Counted from the stretch's first letter, positions 1-9,647 are shown. The stretch: DNA of 64,000 bases from Olavius algarvensis Delta 4 endosymbiont (GCA_905176665.1 CAJINA010000157.1:124001-188000); one strand, 5' to 3'. The notes: generated from the sequence alone by a model not told the origin. Translations and numbers: made by a program.

Positions 1-209
1 ACGTTTTTAGCTGCGCCAGTGAATTCCTGCAGAATTTCGGCCCCAGTGCCGCTTTGCCACAGGTACAGGCCGGCGCCCAGAATAACGATGACAATGATCG
101 GCAGGACCTTGTTGTCCCCGATATCGCTTTTGATAACTTTCTTCACATGCCAGAGCATCAGCAAAACAATGACGCCAATGATTATGTTTTCGGTGGTCAG
201 GTACTCCAT
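1..209 (-). CDS. Small membrane protein, 3' end outside window
   Basis: Partial gene running off the left edge. The start is the ATG at 209..207, preceded on the minus strand by GGAGG about 10 bases upstream. The visible 69 residues begin MEYLTTENIIIGVIVLLMLW, a membrane segment, followed by a short basic/polar stretch (HVKKVIKSDIGDNK) and a second hydrophobic segment (VLPIIVIVILGAGLYLW). The layout is that of a small two-helix inner-membrane protein. I do not recognise the family, and no function is proposed. The two overlapping plus-strand frames look like shadows because this frame has the ribosome-binding site and the hydrophobic pattern. Confidence 0.6.
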   Translation of the reverse strand, partial: MEYLTTENIIIGVIVLLMLWHVKKVIKSDIGDNKVLPIIVIVILGAGLYLWQSGTGAEILQEFTGAAKN

Positions 210-371
210 GCGAGCGGTATCCTCCATTTTTCGGTATTGGTTCCTTGTCCCTATTCTTATAATTTGCATTGTGGGATGTAAAGTCTTACCATTTCGAGAT
301 GCTTTGAACGTACAGGGTTCTGAAAGCCTCTTTGTCGTTTATTCAGGTTGTGCTAACATACTTTGACGCCC

Positions 372-400
372 TTGACGGTTGTGGCACGATAGTCTAAGAT
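372..400 (+). promoter_or_regulatory. Putative sigma70 promoter for the secreted protein gene at 520
   Basis: TTGACG at 372-377 and TAAGAT at 395-400 are separated by 17 bases, a good match to -35/-10 boxes. They lie about 120 bases before the chosen start at 520. The rest of 210-519 shows no gene I can support. Inferred from sequence match only. Confidence 0.45.
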
Positions 401-519
401 TGTAAAAAATTTACAGCATGTTAAGGGTGTCCGGACAAAAACCTCCAGGGAAAATTAGCGGGCATTGGGCTTCAATAAATCATAGGCGCAGGCTACCAAA
501 TTATGAAAGGAAGTGCATC

Positions 520-918
520 ATGAAGAGCCTTATGACGTTGTTGTGGGTACTTCTGGTGTTAATTGTAGGGCAACCTGTTTCGGCCTCCACCGATATCTGT
601 CATTTGGCTTCCCAGGCTGTCAAAATGGAGCAGAAAGATATCGATGAGTTTTATAAAGCCCACGTGGCTCGGAGACTGCTCACAGGACGTGGGGTGGTAA
701 AGAGTGTCAAACAAACCGCCGGCGGCGCGGTCAAGGGGAACTACCAGGTAGAAATCATCTGCTCCCCGAATGTGATTGTCAGGCTCCAGACCAATGAGTT
801 TTGGGTTAAACGTCAAAACGTCGTGAAAGATGCCACTGTTTCTTTTTCCGGTGAATGTACGCGGATGCATAAATCACTGAAGTCGCTCGTCTGTGTCATG
901 CGGGCCACCATCCGGTAA
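520..918 (+). CDS. Secreted hypothetical protein with signal peptide
   Basis: 132 residues. The frame is open from 418, but the ATG at 520 has AAGGAAG at good spacing and begins a typical signal peptide (MKSLMTLLWVLLVLIVGQPVSA), so I start there. The mature protein has three cysteines (near residues 27, 86 and 118), which could form disulfides in the periplasm. It is rich in basic residues and beta-type alternation (NYQVEIICSPNVIVRLQTNEFWV). No family recognised. It sits alone ahead of the efflux operon, separated from it by about 190 bases with two hairpins, so it is probably a separate transcription unit. Confidence 0.7.
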   Translation: MKSLMTLLWVLLVLIVGQPVSASTDICHLASQAVKMEQKDIDEFYKAHVARRLLTGRGVVKSVKQTAGGAVKGNYQVEIICSPNVIVRLQTNEFWVKRQNVVKDATVSFSGECTRMHKSLKSLVCVMRATIR

Positions 919-1020
919 TCTTGCACGGTCGATTTAGATAGACAGTCAGGTTCCCGGTCACCAAATCACCCAAACAATCTAAGCTTGAATGCCAGGCATT
1001 TCAGGTTCAAGATGATAACA

Positions 1021-1071
1021 TTCCGACCTTGCAGGGTCGGAACGGTCGGGGCGTGCATGTCTCCACGCCCC
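1021..1071 (+). terminator. Two adjacent hairpins between 918 and the efflux operon
   Basis: Two perfect 8-bp stems in tandem: TTCCGACC/GGTCGGAA (1021-1028 with 1035-1042) and GGGGCGTG/CACGCCCC (1048-1055 with 1064-1071). No strong T-run follows, so intrinsic termination is uncertain. They could equally be RNA-stabilising or regulatory structures in the leader of the efflux operon. Confidence 0.35.
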
Positions 1072-1111
1072 ATCATTATACACGCATTAATTGAAAACAG
1101 AGGTTGCTAGC

Positions 1112-2236
1112 ATGAAACGACTTTGGTTTGACTTACGCGGAAACCTTTCAGACCGCAGGTTTTTCTTTTTCACCATGGTCTTGTTTGCCCTGTTAACCAT
1201 GGTGTTCTCGATCGGTGGGTGCGGCAAGAAGGAAGAGCCGGTCCAAAAAGAGGTTGTCCGGCCGGTAAAAACGATTACGATACAAGCCGCCGGCGCCAGC
1301 GTCTCCCGCAGTTACCCGGGTCAGGTCCGGGCGTCGCGCCGGGTCGATCTGGCCTTCAAGGTGGCCGGGCCTCTGGTGGAATTGCCCGTGGAGGAAGGGC
1401 AGGAGATTAAGCGGGGCCAGTTGATTGCCAAGATCCTGCCCCGGGATTTCAAAATCCGGCTGGACCAGGCCAAAGCCAAGGCGTTGGAAGCCGAACAGCA
1501 GTATCAGCGCTACCGGGACCTGTATGCGAAGAACCAGGTCTCCAAGGGCGATTTCGACCGGTATAAAAGCCAGCGGGATGTGGCCGTGGCTCAGAAAGCA
1601 GACGCCCAAAACGCCCTGAAGGATACCAGCCTGAGGGCCCCCTTCGAAGGCATTATCGCCACACGTTATGTGCAGAATTTTGAAGAAGTCCAGGCCAAAC
1701 AGCCGATTGTCTTTCTCCAGGATATTCGCCAGGTGGAAATGCTGCTGAATGTACCGGAAAGTGAAATGGCAACGGTCAGGGGAGAAATCCAGGCCAAGGC
1801 CTACGCCCAGTTTCCCACGGCGCCGGGTAAACGGTGGGACTTAGGCCTTAAAGAGTTTTCCACACAGGCGGACCCGAAGACCCAGACCTACCAGGTCGTC
1901 ACGGTGATGCCCCAGCCCGAGGAAATCAACGTGCTGCCGGGGATGACCGGCACGGTGGTTATTGAATTGTCGGGCGAGGACGAGACCGCTGCCGGGCCGC
2001 AGATTGTGATCCCCGCCATTGCCGTGGTGGCCTCAAGTGAAGGCAGCCCCTTTGTGTGGAGCATCGACAAGGAGAGCCTAACGGCTAAAATGCTGCCGGT
2101 GAAGGTAGGCCAATTGACCGGCTCGGAGAATGTCGTTGTCCAGGATGGGCTCAGCGGTGGCGAAATTGTCGCCGTGGCAGGAATGACCAAACTCCAGGAA
2201 GGTATGAAAGTACGCATCTGGGAAGAGAAGCCGTAG
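1112..2236 (+). CDS. RND efflux periplasmic adaptor (membrane fusion) lipoprotein
   Basis: 374 residues. Periplasmic adaptor that joins an RND pump to an outer-membrane channel. The ATG at 1112 is preceded by AGAGG; a TTG seven codons earlier lacks a better site. The N-terminus carries a basic segment, a hydrophobic helix (RFFFFTMVLFALLTMVFSIGG) and a lipobox Cys (GGCGKK), so it is probably a lipoprotein. Then come a lipoyl/barrel-sandwich half (SYPGQVRASRRVDLAFKVAG), an alpha-hairpin (AKAKALEAEQQYQRYRDLYA) and the second lipoyl half (LRAPFEGIIATRYV). Length and order match the AcrA/MexA family. It is followed 15 bases later by the permease. Substrate unknown. Confidence 0.88.
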   Translation: MKRLWFDLRGNLSDRRFFFFTMVLFALLTMVFSIGGCGKKEEPVQKEVVRPVKTITIQAAGASVSRSYPGQVRASRRVDLAFKVAGPLVELPVEEGQEIKRGQLIAKILPRDFKIRLDQAKAKALEAEQQYQRYRDLYAKNQVSKGDFDRYKSQRDVAVAQKADAQNALKDTSLRAPFEGIIATRYVQNFEEVQAKQPIVFLQDIRQVEMLLNVPESEMATVRGEIQAKAYAQFPTAPGKRWDLGLKEFSTQADPKTQTYQVVTVMPQPEEINVLPGMTGTVVIELSGEDETAAGPQIVIPAIAVVASSEGSPFVWSIDKESLTAKMLPVKVGQLTGSENVVVQDGLSGGEIVAVAGMTKLQEGMKVRIWEEKP

Positions 2237-2251
2237 AAGGAACCGATACAG

Positions 2252-5200
2252 ATAAACATTGCGGAATTTTCCATAAAGAAAAGTGTAATTACATGGACCC
2301 TGACCCTGTCGATTCTGGTGTTGGGCTATCTTGCTTACCAGGATCTGCCCCGGCTGGAGGATCCGGAATTTGCCATCAAAGACGCGGTTGTGGCCACCCC
2401 TTATCCCGGCGCCTCTCCCGAGGAGGTGGAAAAAGAGGTCACTGAACAGATCGAAAAAGCCGCCCAGGAGTTGGGCCAGCTGCGTCGGGTGGAGTCCTAT
2501 TCCTCCCGCGGCATGTCGGTGGTGCGGGTGAAGATCCTCGACAAATATGATAAAAACGCGCTGCCCCAAATTTGGGACGAATTGCGCAAACGGATCGGGG
2601 ATTATCAGCAGAACCTGCCCCCCGGGGCCGGCCCCTCCATCGTCAACGATGATTTTGGGGATGTCTATGGGGTGTACTTTGCTATTACCGGTGACGGTTT
2701 TACAATGGCGGAAATGAAGAAGGTCGCCGAAATGCTCAAGCGGGAATTGCTGACCGTCACCGATGTGAAGAAGGTCACGTTTTTCGGCGAGGTGAAAGAA
2801 GCCATCTATGTTGAGATATCCAGGACGAAGATGGCCGCCCTGGGCATCACGCGGACCGAGATCTTCAACGCCCTCACGGCCAAGAATCTGCCGGCGGACG
2901 CCGGGCGACTTAAGATTGGCTCGGAACACATGGCATTCGAACCCACGGGCATTTTCAAAACGGAAAAGGATTTCGGCGACCTGTTGATCAGCAGCCGGGG
3001 TAGCCGACTCATCTACCTGCGGGATGTGGCTGATATCCGGCGTGACTACGTGGATCCGCCCCAGCGACTTTTGCGCATGAACGGCAAGCCTGCCCTGGGA
3101 TTGGCCCTTTCCACAGTCCTCGGCGGCAACGCCGTGACCATGGGTAATGCCGTTGAAGCTCGGATCAATCAGCTGATGAACCAGATTCCCCTGGGCATGG
3201 AGCTGGAAGTGATTGCCCTGCAATCGGAGACGGTGACCGAATCTATTAACTCGTTTGTGGTCAACCTGGTCGAGGCCGTAGCCATCGTCATTGTCGTTTT
3301 GCTGATTTTCATGGGGCTGCGCAGCGGCCTGATCATCGGCTTTATCCTGGTACTCACCATTGCCGCCACCTTCGTTGTCATGGGTTACTACCAGATCACC
3401 CTGGAACGTATTTCCCTGGGAGCTCTAATTATAGCGCTCGGCATGCTGGTGGACAATGCTATCGTGGTGGTGGATGGGATGAAGGTCCGGATGGAGCAGG
3501 GGATGGAGGGGCTCAAGGCCGCTAAAGAGGTCGTCGGCCAGAATTCGATCCCCTTGCTGGGTGCCACGGCCGTGGCCGTACTGGCTTTTGCCTCTATCGG
3601 CGGCATGGAAAACAGCACTGGCGAGTATTGCCGCTCGCTTTACTATGTCATCCTCATCTCATTGTCGCTTAGCTGGTTGACGGCAGTGACGGCAACTCCG
3701 CTTATCACGAAACTCTTTGTGCTTGGGAAGAAAAGCAAAGCGGCTACAGGCGAACCCCAAAAAGATCCCTATGGTGGAAAGTTTTATCAGCTTTATAAAA
3801 AGTACTTGAAGCGGGCGATCCAATTTCGCTGGGTGACCATCGGGGGTGTGGTGGGTCTCTTTGCGCTGGCCATTGTCGGATTCGGGTACGTGGATAACAT
3901 GTTCTTTCCACTTTCCACACGCCCACAGTTCCAGATCGAGTGCCATTTCCGGGAAGGCAACCACATCCGGGAAACCGAACAGAATGTTGCCAAAATAGAG
4001 GAGTACCTTAAAAAGTACGAAGAGGTAACCGATGTGGCTGCGGCCATCGGCGGTGGGCACCCCCGATTCCTGTTGACCTACGGAGTACCCGTGGATGCCT
4101 CAACACAGTATACAAGCATCATGGTCTCGGTTAAAGATTATAAGACAATCGACAAAATCTTCATCCCCATCCAGGATGACTTGTCCCAGATGTTTCCAGA
4201 TACGGTGGTCAATGTGAAAAAATTCGCGTTGGGTCCCGGTGAAGGCGGTAAAATACAGTTGCGGATCAATGGGCCTGATTCGGCGGCCTTGAGAGCCATG
4301 GCCGATAAAGTCAAACAGATCATGTATGCTGATACCGGGACCCGGGCTGTCCGGACCGAATGGGGTGAACAGGTTAAACTCATCCAACCGGTATTGGCCG
4401 AAGATCGTGCCCGCCAACTGGGCTTTGACCGGCCCACCATCGCCCGCGCCATACAGTCCAACTTTTCCGGCACGACCACCGGGGTTTACCGAGAGGGCAT
4501 CGAGCTGATCCCGATTATTGCCCGTGCACCCTATCCGGAACGACTCACCCTGGAGGATCTCGGCGACACGCAGGTGACCAGCCCTGTATCCGGCGAGAAG
4601 GTGCCCATGCTGCAGCTGGTCAATGGTCTGGAAACCCAAACGGAGAACTCGCGCATATCGCGGTATCACCGGCGCTCCATGATCAAGATCCATTGCGATG
4701 CCCGGACCGAACTACCCTCGGTGGTCATGGGCCGGATCAAACCAAAGATTGAACAGGCCCTGGGTGTTGACCTGGAGCTTTACCAGGGTAAGACGGTCGC
4801 TCCGGATAAATGGACCGCTGCGACCATACCGATTATATACGACGACATTATCCCCTTGAAAGGCAAACCCGGCTATTTTATCGCCTGGTCCGGGGAGATG
4901 GAAGATTCGGCGGATGCAACGGCCAAGCTGGCGGACAACATCCCCATTTTTTTCGGTATGATGATCCTGGCGGTCATCTTCCTGTTTAATGCTTTCAAGC
5001 AGCCGGCCATCATTTGGCTGACCGTGCCGCTGTCCCTGATCGGTGTGACTGCCGGGCTCCTGATGTTCCGGCAACCATTCGGGTTCATGGCCCTGCTGGG
5101 TCTGATGAGCCTCTCGGGTATGCTGATTAAAAATGCCATCGTCCTCATCGACCAGATCGATCTGGAAATCCGCGAAGGTAAGGCACCACTGCAATCCATC

Positions 5201-5413
5201 ATCGATTCCGGGGTCAGTAGGATGCGGCCGGTGTCCATGGCGGCCCTGACGACGATCCTGGGCATGATTCCCTTGCTGCAGGATGACTTTTTCATCGCCA
5301 TGGCGGTGACCATCATGTTCGGTCTGGGCTTTGCGACCATCCTGACCCTGGTGGTGGTGCCGGTGCTGTATGCGACCTTTTTTAAAATACCGTATGATAA
5401 AAATACGGCGTAA
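2252..5413 (+). CDS. RND multidrug efflux permease with a non-ATG (AUA) start
   Basis: About 1053 residues, the usual size for an inner-membrane RND pump of the AcrB/HAE family, proton driven. TM1 (ITWTLTLSILVLGYLAYQ) is followed by the porter loop DLPRLEDPEF, and the TM4 region contains GMLVDNAIVVVDGMK with the paired Asp expected for proton relay. A second TM block ends in LMSLSGMLIKNAIVLID. No ATG, GTG or TTG lies between the previous stop (2234) and 2318, yet TM1 is encoded upstream of 2318. The codons from 2252 read I-N-I-A-E-F-S-I, matching the familiar MNIAEFSI start, with AAGGA nine bases upstream. AUA therefore stands where ATG should be. It either starts inefficiently or is a disabling mutation. 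Confidence 0.85.
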   Translation: MNIAEFSIKKSVITWTLTLSILVLGYLAYQDLPRLEDPEFAIKDAVVATPYPGASPEEVEKEVTEQIEKAAQELGQLRRVESYSSRGMSVVRVKILDKYDKNALPQIWDELRKRIGDYQQNLPPGAGPSIVNDDFGDVYGVYFAITGDGFTMAEMKKVAEMLKRELLTVTDVKKVTFFGEVKEAIYVEISRTKMAALGITRTEIFNALTAKNLPADAGRLKIGSEHMAFEPTGIFKTEKDFGDLLISSRGSRLIYLRDVADIRRDYVDPPQRLLRMNGKPALGLALSTVLGGNAVTMGNAVEARINQLMNQIPLGMELEVIALQSETVTESINSFVVNLVEAVAIVIVVLLIFMGLRSGLIIGFILVLTIAATFVVMGYYQITLERISLGALIIALGMLVDNAIVVVDGMKVRMEQGMEGLKAAKEVVGQNSIPLLGATAVAVLAFASIGGMENSTGEYCRSLYYVILISLSLSWLTAVTATPLITKLFVLGKKSKAATGEPQKDPYGGKFYQLYKKYLKRAIQFRWVTIGGVVGLFALAIVGFGYVDNMFFPLSTRPQFQIECHFREGNHIRETEQNVAKIEEYLKKYEEVTDVAAAIGGGHPRFLLTYGVPVDASTQYTSIMVSVKDYKTIDKIFIPIQDDLSQMFPDTVVNVKKFALGPGEGGKIQLRINGPDSAALRAMADKVKQIMYADTGTRAVRTEWGEQVKLIQPVLAEDRARQLGFDRPTIARAIQSNFSGTTTGVYREGIELIPIIARAPYPERLTLEDLGDTQVTSPVSGEKVPMLQLVNGLETQTENSRISRYHRRSMIKIHCDARTELPSVVMGRIKPKIEQALGVDLELYQGKTVAPDKWTAATIPIIYDDIIPLKGKPGYFIAWSGEMEDSADATAKLADNIPIFFGMMILAVIFLFNAFKQPAIIWLTVPLSLIGVTAGLLMFRQPFGFMALLGLMSLSGMLIKNAIVLIDQIDLEIREGKAPLQSIIDSGVSRMRPVSMAALTTILGMIPLLQDDFFIAMAVTIMFGLGFATILTLVVVPVLYATFFKIPYDKNTA

Positions 5414-5476
5414 GTAGTCGGACAACCGAATCCGACCGCCGTAGATGGAGACGGATCGATAACAAGGAGATTTTTG

Positions 5477-7873
5477 ATGAATGCCAGGCAAATGCTGAAA
5501 TGGGCAGTCTTGCTGCTGATCCCGATACTTTTAGTTTCCACCGGCAGTGCTTTTGCTGCCCGCAAGACCTTTAATATAGGTGTTGTATCCGACGGCCCCC
5601 TGGCCCGGTTCCAGGAGATAGCGGCGCTTTATCAAAGTGAAATCATCTCCATGGCCAGCAGTGAGTTCGATGTGAAGTTCCCGGCAGACAAACAACTCGA
5701 TGGCGGTTGGACGCTGGCGGGGGTCAACCAGGCTATCGATCGGCTGTTGGCCGACCCCCAGGTCGATATCGTGATCACCCTGGGTGAGGTGGGCACCAAC
5801 GAGGTGTGCAAACGACGCAACCTGCCCAAACCGGTCATCGCGCCTTTTGTCGTCGATGCGGAAATCCAGAAGCTGCCGATCAAGGGCAATGCCAGCGGCG
5901 TTAAGAATCTAAGCTACATCAATACCTATCGAAATTTCAACCGGGCCATCAAACGCTTCCAGGAAGTGGTGCCGTTTAAGCGCCTGGCGGCCCTGTCCGA
6001 CCAGTTTGCTATCGAGGCTATTCCAAATCTGCAGCGCCCGGTAGGCCCGATCGCCCGCAAGGCCCAGATTCGCATCGAGGTGGTACGGGTTACCGACTCG
6101 GCCGAAGAAGCCTTACAGCGCGTACCGCCCGGGGTGGATGCGGTGCTGACCACTGCTTTGCCGCGTTTCACACCTGCAGAGTTCCGGAAGCTGACCGATG
6201 GTTTGATCGAGCGGCGCCTGCCCAGCATGACCGTGACCGACTACGAAGAGGTGCAAGACGGGGTCCTGGCAACCACGGTGCCGGCTTCGGCTAAACAGCA
6301 GCTGGCTCGTAATGTGGCCATCAACACCTATGAGGTCCTGCGGGGCGAACCGGCCGGCAACCTCTCCACCGTTTTCAATGAGGGTGAAACGCTCACCCTC
6401 AACATGGCCACGGCCCGCGCCATCGGCATCTATCCCGGCTGGCGGGTGTTGACCGAGGCGGAACTGCTCAACGAGGAACCCGGTGATCGCGACCAAAAAA
6501 TCACCCTCTTCGAAGCGGTCCGGGAAGCCCTGGTGGCCAATCTCGACCTGGCAGTGGCCGGGAAAAACGTGACCGCCGGTGAACAGAGTGTAAAAGAGCG
6601 CCGTAGTGGCCTGCTGCCCCAGATCGGGATCAGCTCCCAGGCCCGGATTATCGACGCGGACCGGGCCAGGAACTCCCTGGGAACAAATCCCGAACGGTTG
6701 TGGACCGGATCGGCCACCGCCAGTCAGTTGATTTACTCTGAAAAGACCTGGGCCGGTTACGAGATCGAAAAGCATCTGCAAAACGCCCGCGTGGAAGAAC
6801 TGGCCACGGTAAAACTGGACATTATGCAGCTGGCCGCAACAGCGTACCTCAACGTGCTGCGCGTGAAAAGCATCGAGCGGATCTAGAAAGACAATCTCAA
6901 GCTGACCCGGGCCAACCTGGAGCGTGCCCGGGTTCGTCAGTCTACCGGCGTGGCCGGGCCGGAGGAGGTCTATCGTTGGGAGAACCAGATTGCCAACAGC
7001 CGCCAGCTGGTGCTGCTGGCCGAATCAACAACCCTGGATGCGATCAATGCCGTGAACCGGGTTCTCAACCGCCCCCTTCAAGCGCCGTTTGTCCCGGAAG
7101 AAGTTGATTTTAAGGATCCTTTGACCGCGATAGGGTCCCAGCGGCCCCACCAGTACCTGGCCAATGAAAAAGCATTGAATGAGATGCGCGATTTTCTCAT
7201 CAAGGAAGGCCTGCTCGCCTCACCGGAGATCAAACAGCTGGAAGCGGCGATCGAAGCCCGTGAACGCTCGCTGACGGCAGCCAAACGTGACTTCTGGCTG
7301 CCCACCTTCGAACTGGCCGGGGATGTGACCGAACAATTCGTCCGCGAAGGCGCCGGCAAAGACCGGCCACTGACAGCGGATGTGGATTCCACCAACTGGA
7401 CCGCTGGTGTTTCCGGGGAGATCCCGATTTTCACCAGCGGCCGCAAGACAGCCACTTTGAGCCGGACACGAGAGGAATTATCCGGTTTGAAATACCAGCG
7501 CAATTCCACCGAACAGCAGGTAGAAGAACGAATTTATAATGCCGTCCACTTATTGAGGTCATCGTACCCCAGCATCGGACTGTCCAGAGATGCGGCCCGC
7601 GCCGCCCAATTGAACCTAGAGCTGATCACCGACAAATACACCCGGGGCACCAAGTCGATTATCGACCTGATCGATGCCCAGAACCAGGCCCTGACATCGG
7701 ACCAGCAGGCAGTCAACGCTGTCTATGATTTCCTGATCGACATGATGACCGTCCAGCGTTCCATCAGCCGGTTTCTATTTTATGAATCCAAAGAGGAGCA
7801 GGATGCCTGGTATGATCAGTTGGATAAATTTATCCAGGAGAAGCGCAGAGTTCGTCCGGTATTAAAGAAATAG
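5477..7873 (+). pseudogene. TolC-family outer-membrane factor with N-terminal substrate-binding-like domain, interrupted by in-frame UAG
   Basis: The ATG at 5477 has AAGGAG seven bases upstream and starts a signal peptide (MNARQMLKWAVLLLIPILLV). Residues ~30-320 resemble the periplasmic ABC_sub_bind family (NIGVVSDGPLARFQEIAALY; VDIVITLGEVGTNE). Residues ~340 onward form an outer-membrane efflux (TolC/OEP) domain of two coiled-coil repeats. A TAG at 6884-6886 (codon 470) lies inside the first repeat. The same frame continues without shift (KDNLKLTRANLERARVR) and joins the 6950-7873 segment, giving 798 codons in all. So the only lesion is one nonsense codon, probably CAG to TAG. It could be a true knock-out, read-through or a sequence error. 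Third gene of the efflux operon. Confidence 0.75.
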
Positions 7874-7908
7874 CCAGGTAAACACCCGGAAAAATATGAG
7901 TGTGGAAT

Positions 7909-7945
7909 AAAACAGCGAACCGTTGGGTTCGCTGTTTTATTTTTA
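7909..7945 (+). terminator. Rho-independent terminator of the efflux operon
   Basis: A perfect 13-bp stem (7909-7921 with 7926-7938), four-base loop GTTG, and a T-rich tail (ATTTTT). It lies 36 bases after the stop of the outer-membrane factor gene. The A-rich left arm could also terminate minus-strand transcription. Confidence 0.85.
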
Positions 7946-8081
7946 ATGCGGAGTCTATTCAAGGGCGCATGTACAGTGGGGCTCTAACGAAGTCGGAAAA
8001 ACAGCGTATAGGTGAAGTTGATGTCCCTATCTAACCCTGCGCCCGTTAATTGAATTCAGGGGTTGGGGAATTTTAACCGCC

Positions 8082-8148
8082 ATGCCGGCGAAGGCCGGCA
8101 TCCAGCGGTCTTTCCTTAGGCGTTCTGGATCCCGGCCTTCGCCGGCAT
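8082..8148. repeat. 67-bp inverted-repeat element (CCGGC-type palindrome)
   Basis: 24-base arms at 8082-8105 and 8125-8148 are reverse complements with one mismatch (ATGCCGGCGAAGGCCGGCAT core, then CCAG). The pattern belongs to the widespread class of short palindromic repeats that start near ATGCCGGCGAA and end CCAG. It lies between convergent transcription units. The rest of 7946-8167 has no gene. Confidence 0.75.
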
Positions 8149-8167
8149 GACAGGGCATGGAAAACAC

Positions 8168-9610
8168 TCACCTAATAACCGCCAAGTATTTCTTTGCCAT
8201 CAGCGTTTGTTTGCTGTCCGGGAAATTCTTCACCAGCCATTGAACGACCTTTTTCGCTTTAACCGTATCGTTCAGTTTTTCGTTGAATAGTTTTGCCATC
8301 AGAAAATAGACTGTGGGGATATCCGGATGTTCCGGATAGGCCCGGCTGAACTGCACACAGGCCTGCATGGCGACTTTTGACTGGCCGCGGCCGGCCAACC
8401 ATTGGGCCAACTTGCTCAGGCCATCTGCATTGGGCCGAAACTTGGCATCCAGTGATAGACACTCGCTGTAAATTTCACAAGCCGTCAGTTTTTCCCCCTC
8501 CTCTGCAAGTAGATCCAAATAGGTTCTGGCATGTATTAAGAGGTCGGAAACCTGTTGGCTGTTTTTTAGCAAATCGTAATAAATACCTGCCAGTTCAAGA
8601 TCTTCAATCTTACCCCGGGTCCCGGCGCGGATGAAGGCCAGGGCATCCTCTTCCCGGCCGTCTTCCACAAGTTCGGCTGCCCTAACAGCCATTGATTTCT
8701 TGGGAGCTGCAGGTAGCTGCAGTTGGGCGGGGGGCATGCCCGGCGCAGTCTCAGCGGACTCTGGGCGTCGTTTAAAAATCGACTTTAGGATTGCCCAGAT
8801 AGCAGACAATACGGCAAGAATCGCGATAAAAACCGCTTTACCGCCCTTGGCAAGCATTTTGAAGATACCGAACTTGGAAGCGGCTGCAGCCGCCCCCCCG
8901 GCCACCAGGGCCGTGAGACCGATTTTGGCAAGCTTGTCCCCCTTGACATATTCCGCGTAAGATTTTCCCTGCTTGTAACTGAAGCCGTCCAGGATACCGT
9001 TCACATTGCCGATCAGCGACTGGAATTCGTTTAGGCTGGTCACCAGGACAACCGACATGTAGCCCTGCCGCCCCAATAGACGCGTGTTGTAGTTGACAAT
9101 TTTTTCACCGTTTTCTTCACCCAATAGCGCCCAGACCAGATTGTGGGCGTTTTCGTCATAGTGGGGCTCGATCTGCCACCCGATCAGTTTGACGGTGGAA
9201 AAACCTTGTTTGATCCGCTGCTGGTTGGAATATTCGGTTGCCTCGCGAATGCTTTCGAAGATGGCATCCGCATCCAGATCCGCCTTCTCGTCATCTTTGA
9301 TATAACCCACCGGATCGTATTCGAAGACGATGTACCAGGGGTCCCCGTTTTTAGGCGCGATCAGCCCCGTTTCCCGGGAACTGACCGGGTTGCCGATGGA
9401 TTGCATCAACTTGCGGGTGTCGGAGGCATTTGCAAACAGGTATTCAAAATCGAGAGACAGGATAGCCAGATCATGCCCGAGGCCCACGGTCCCCGGACCC
9501 TCGATCCAGTCTACCTGGGGCACCTGCCCGGAGCTGACGGGCGGCAGAAGAAAAAGGACCAATATTAAAATCATGGCCGGACCGATTTTTCGGTTCAATT
9601 TGGGTTTCAT
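8168..9610 (-). CDS. DUF2167 membrane-anchored protein with C-terminal helical repeats
   Basis: 480 residues; ATG at 9610 with AAGGAGAGGT upstream. Signal peptide or anchor first (MILILVLFLLPPVSS), then a periplasmic DUF2167-type domain (VDWIEGPGTVGLGHDLAILSL; GDPWYIVFEYDPVGYIKDDE; GWQIEPHYDENAHNLVWAL). A Gly/Ala-rich transmembrane pair follows at ~230-275 (LTALVAGGAAAAASKFGIFK). The C-terminal ~170 residues look like TPR/Sel1-like helical repeats (EDALAFIRAGTRGKIEDLELAGIYYDLL). DUF2167 has no firmly known role; a membrane-stress link is sometimes inferred. It is the downstream gene of a two-gene operon with the zinc-ribbon membrane protein, 37 bases apart. Confidence 0.8.
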   Translation of the reverse strand: MKPKLNRKIGPAMILILVLFLLPPVSSGQVPQVDWIEGPGTVGLGHDLAILSLDFEYLFANASDTRKLMQSIGNPVSSRETGLIAPKNGDPWYIVFEYDPVGYIKDDEKADLDADAIFESIREATEYSNQQRIKQGFSTVKLIGWQIEPHYDENAHNLVWALLGEENGEKIVNYNTRLLGRQGYMSVVLVTSLNEFQSLIGNVNGILDGFSYKQGKSYAEYVKGDKLAKIGLTALVAGGAAAAASKFGIFKMLAKGGKAVFIAILAVLSAIWAILKSIFKRRPESAETAPGMPPAQLQLPAAPKKSMAVRAAELVEDGREEDALAFIRAGTRGKIEDLELAGIYYDLLKNSQQVSDLLIHARTYLDLLAEEGEKLTACEIYSECLSLDAKFRPNADGLSKLAQWLAGRGQSKVAMQACVQFSRAYPEHPDIPTVYFLMAKLFNEKLNDTVKAKKVVQWLVKNFPDSKQTLMAKKYLAVIR

Positions 9611-9647
9611 TTTACCTCTCCTTTTTCACCCGGGGCGGTCAGGTGGT

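Noticed and set aside
418-519. Longer start for the secreted protein at 418
   Set aside because: The upstream part lacks a ribosome-binding site and would bury the signal peptide; the ATG at 520 has a good site.
1021-1071. Riboswitch before the efflux operon
   Set aside because: The two hairpins do not match any riboswitch class I know; recorded only as hairpins.
6113-6781. Long minus-strand open frames across the efflux, dsr and cbi genes
   Set aside because: They lie opposite strongly conserved genes, lack ribosome-binding sites and recognisable domains, and are shadows typical of GC-rich coding DNA.
6884-6886. Pyrrolysine at the UAG of the outer-membrane factor
   Set aside because: No Pyl context is known for TolC proteins, and TAG is an ordinary stop in this window (for example at 2234, 22912, 23725 and 52289). 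Nonsense mutation or error is simpler.
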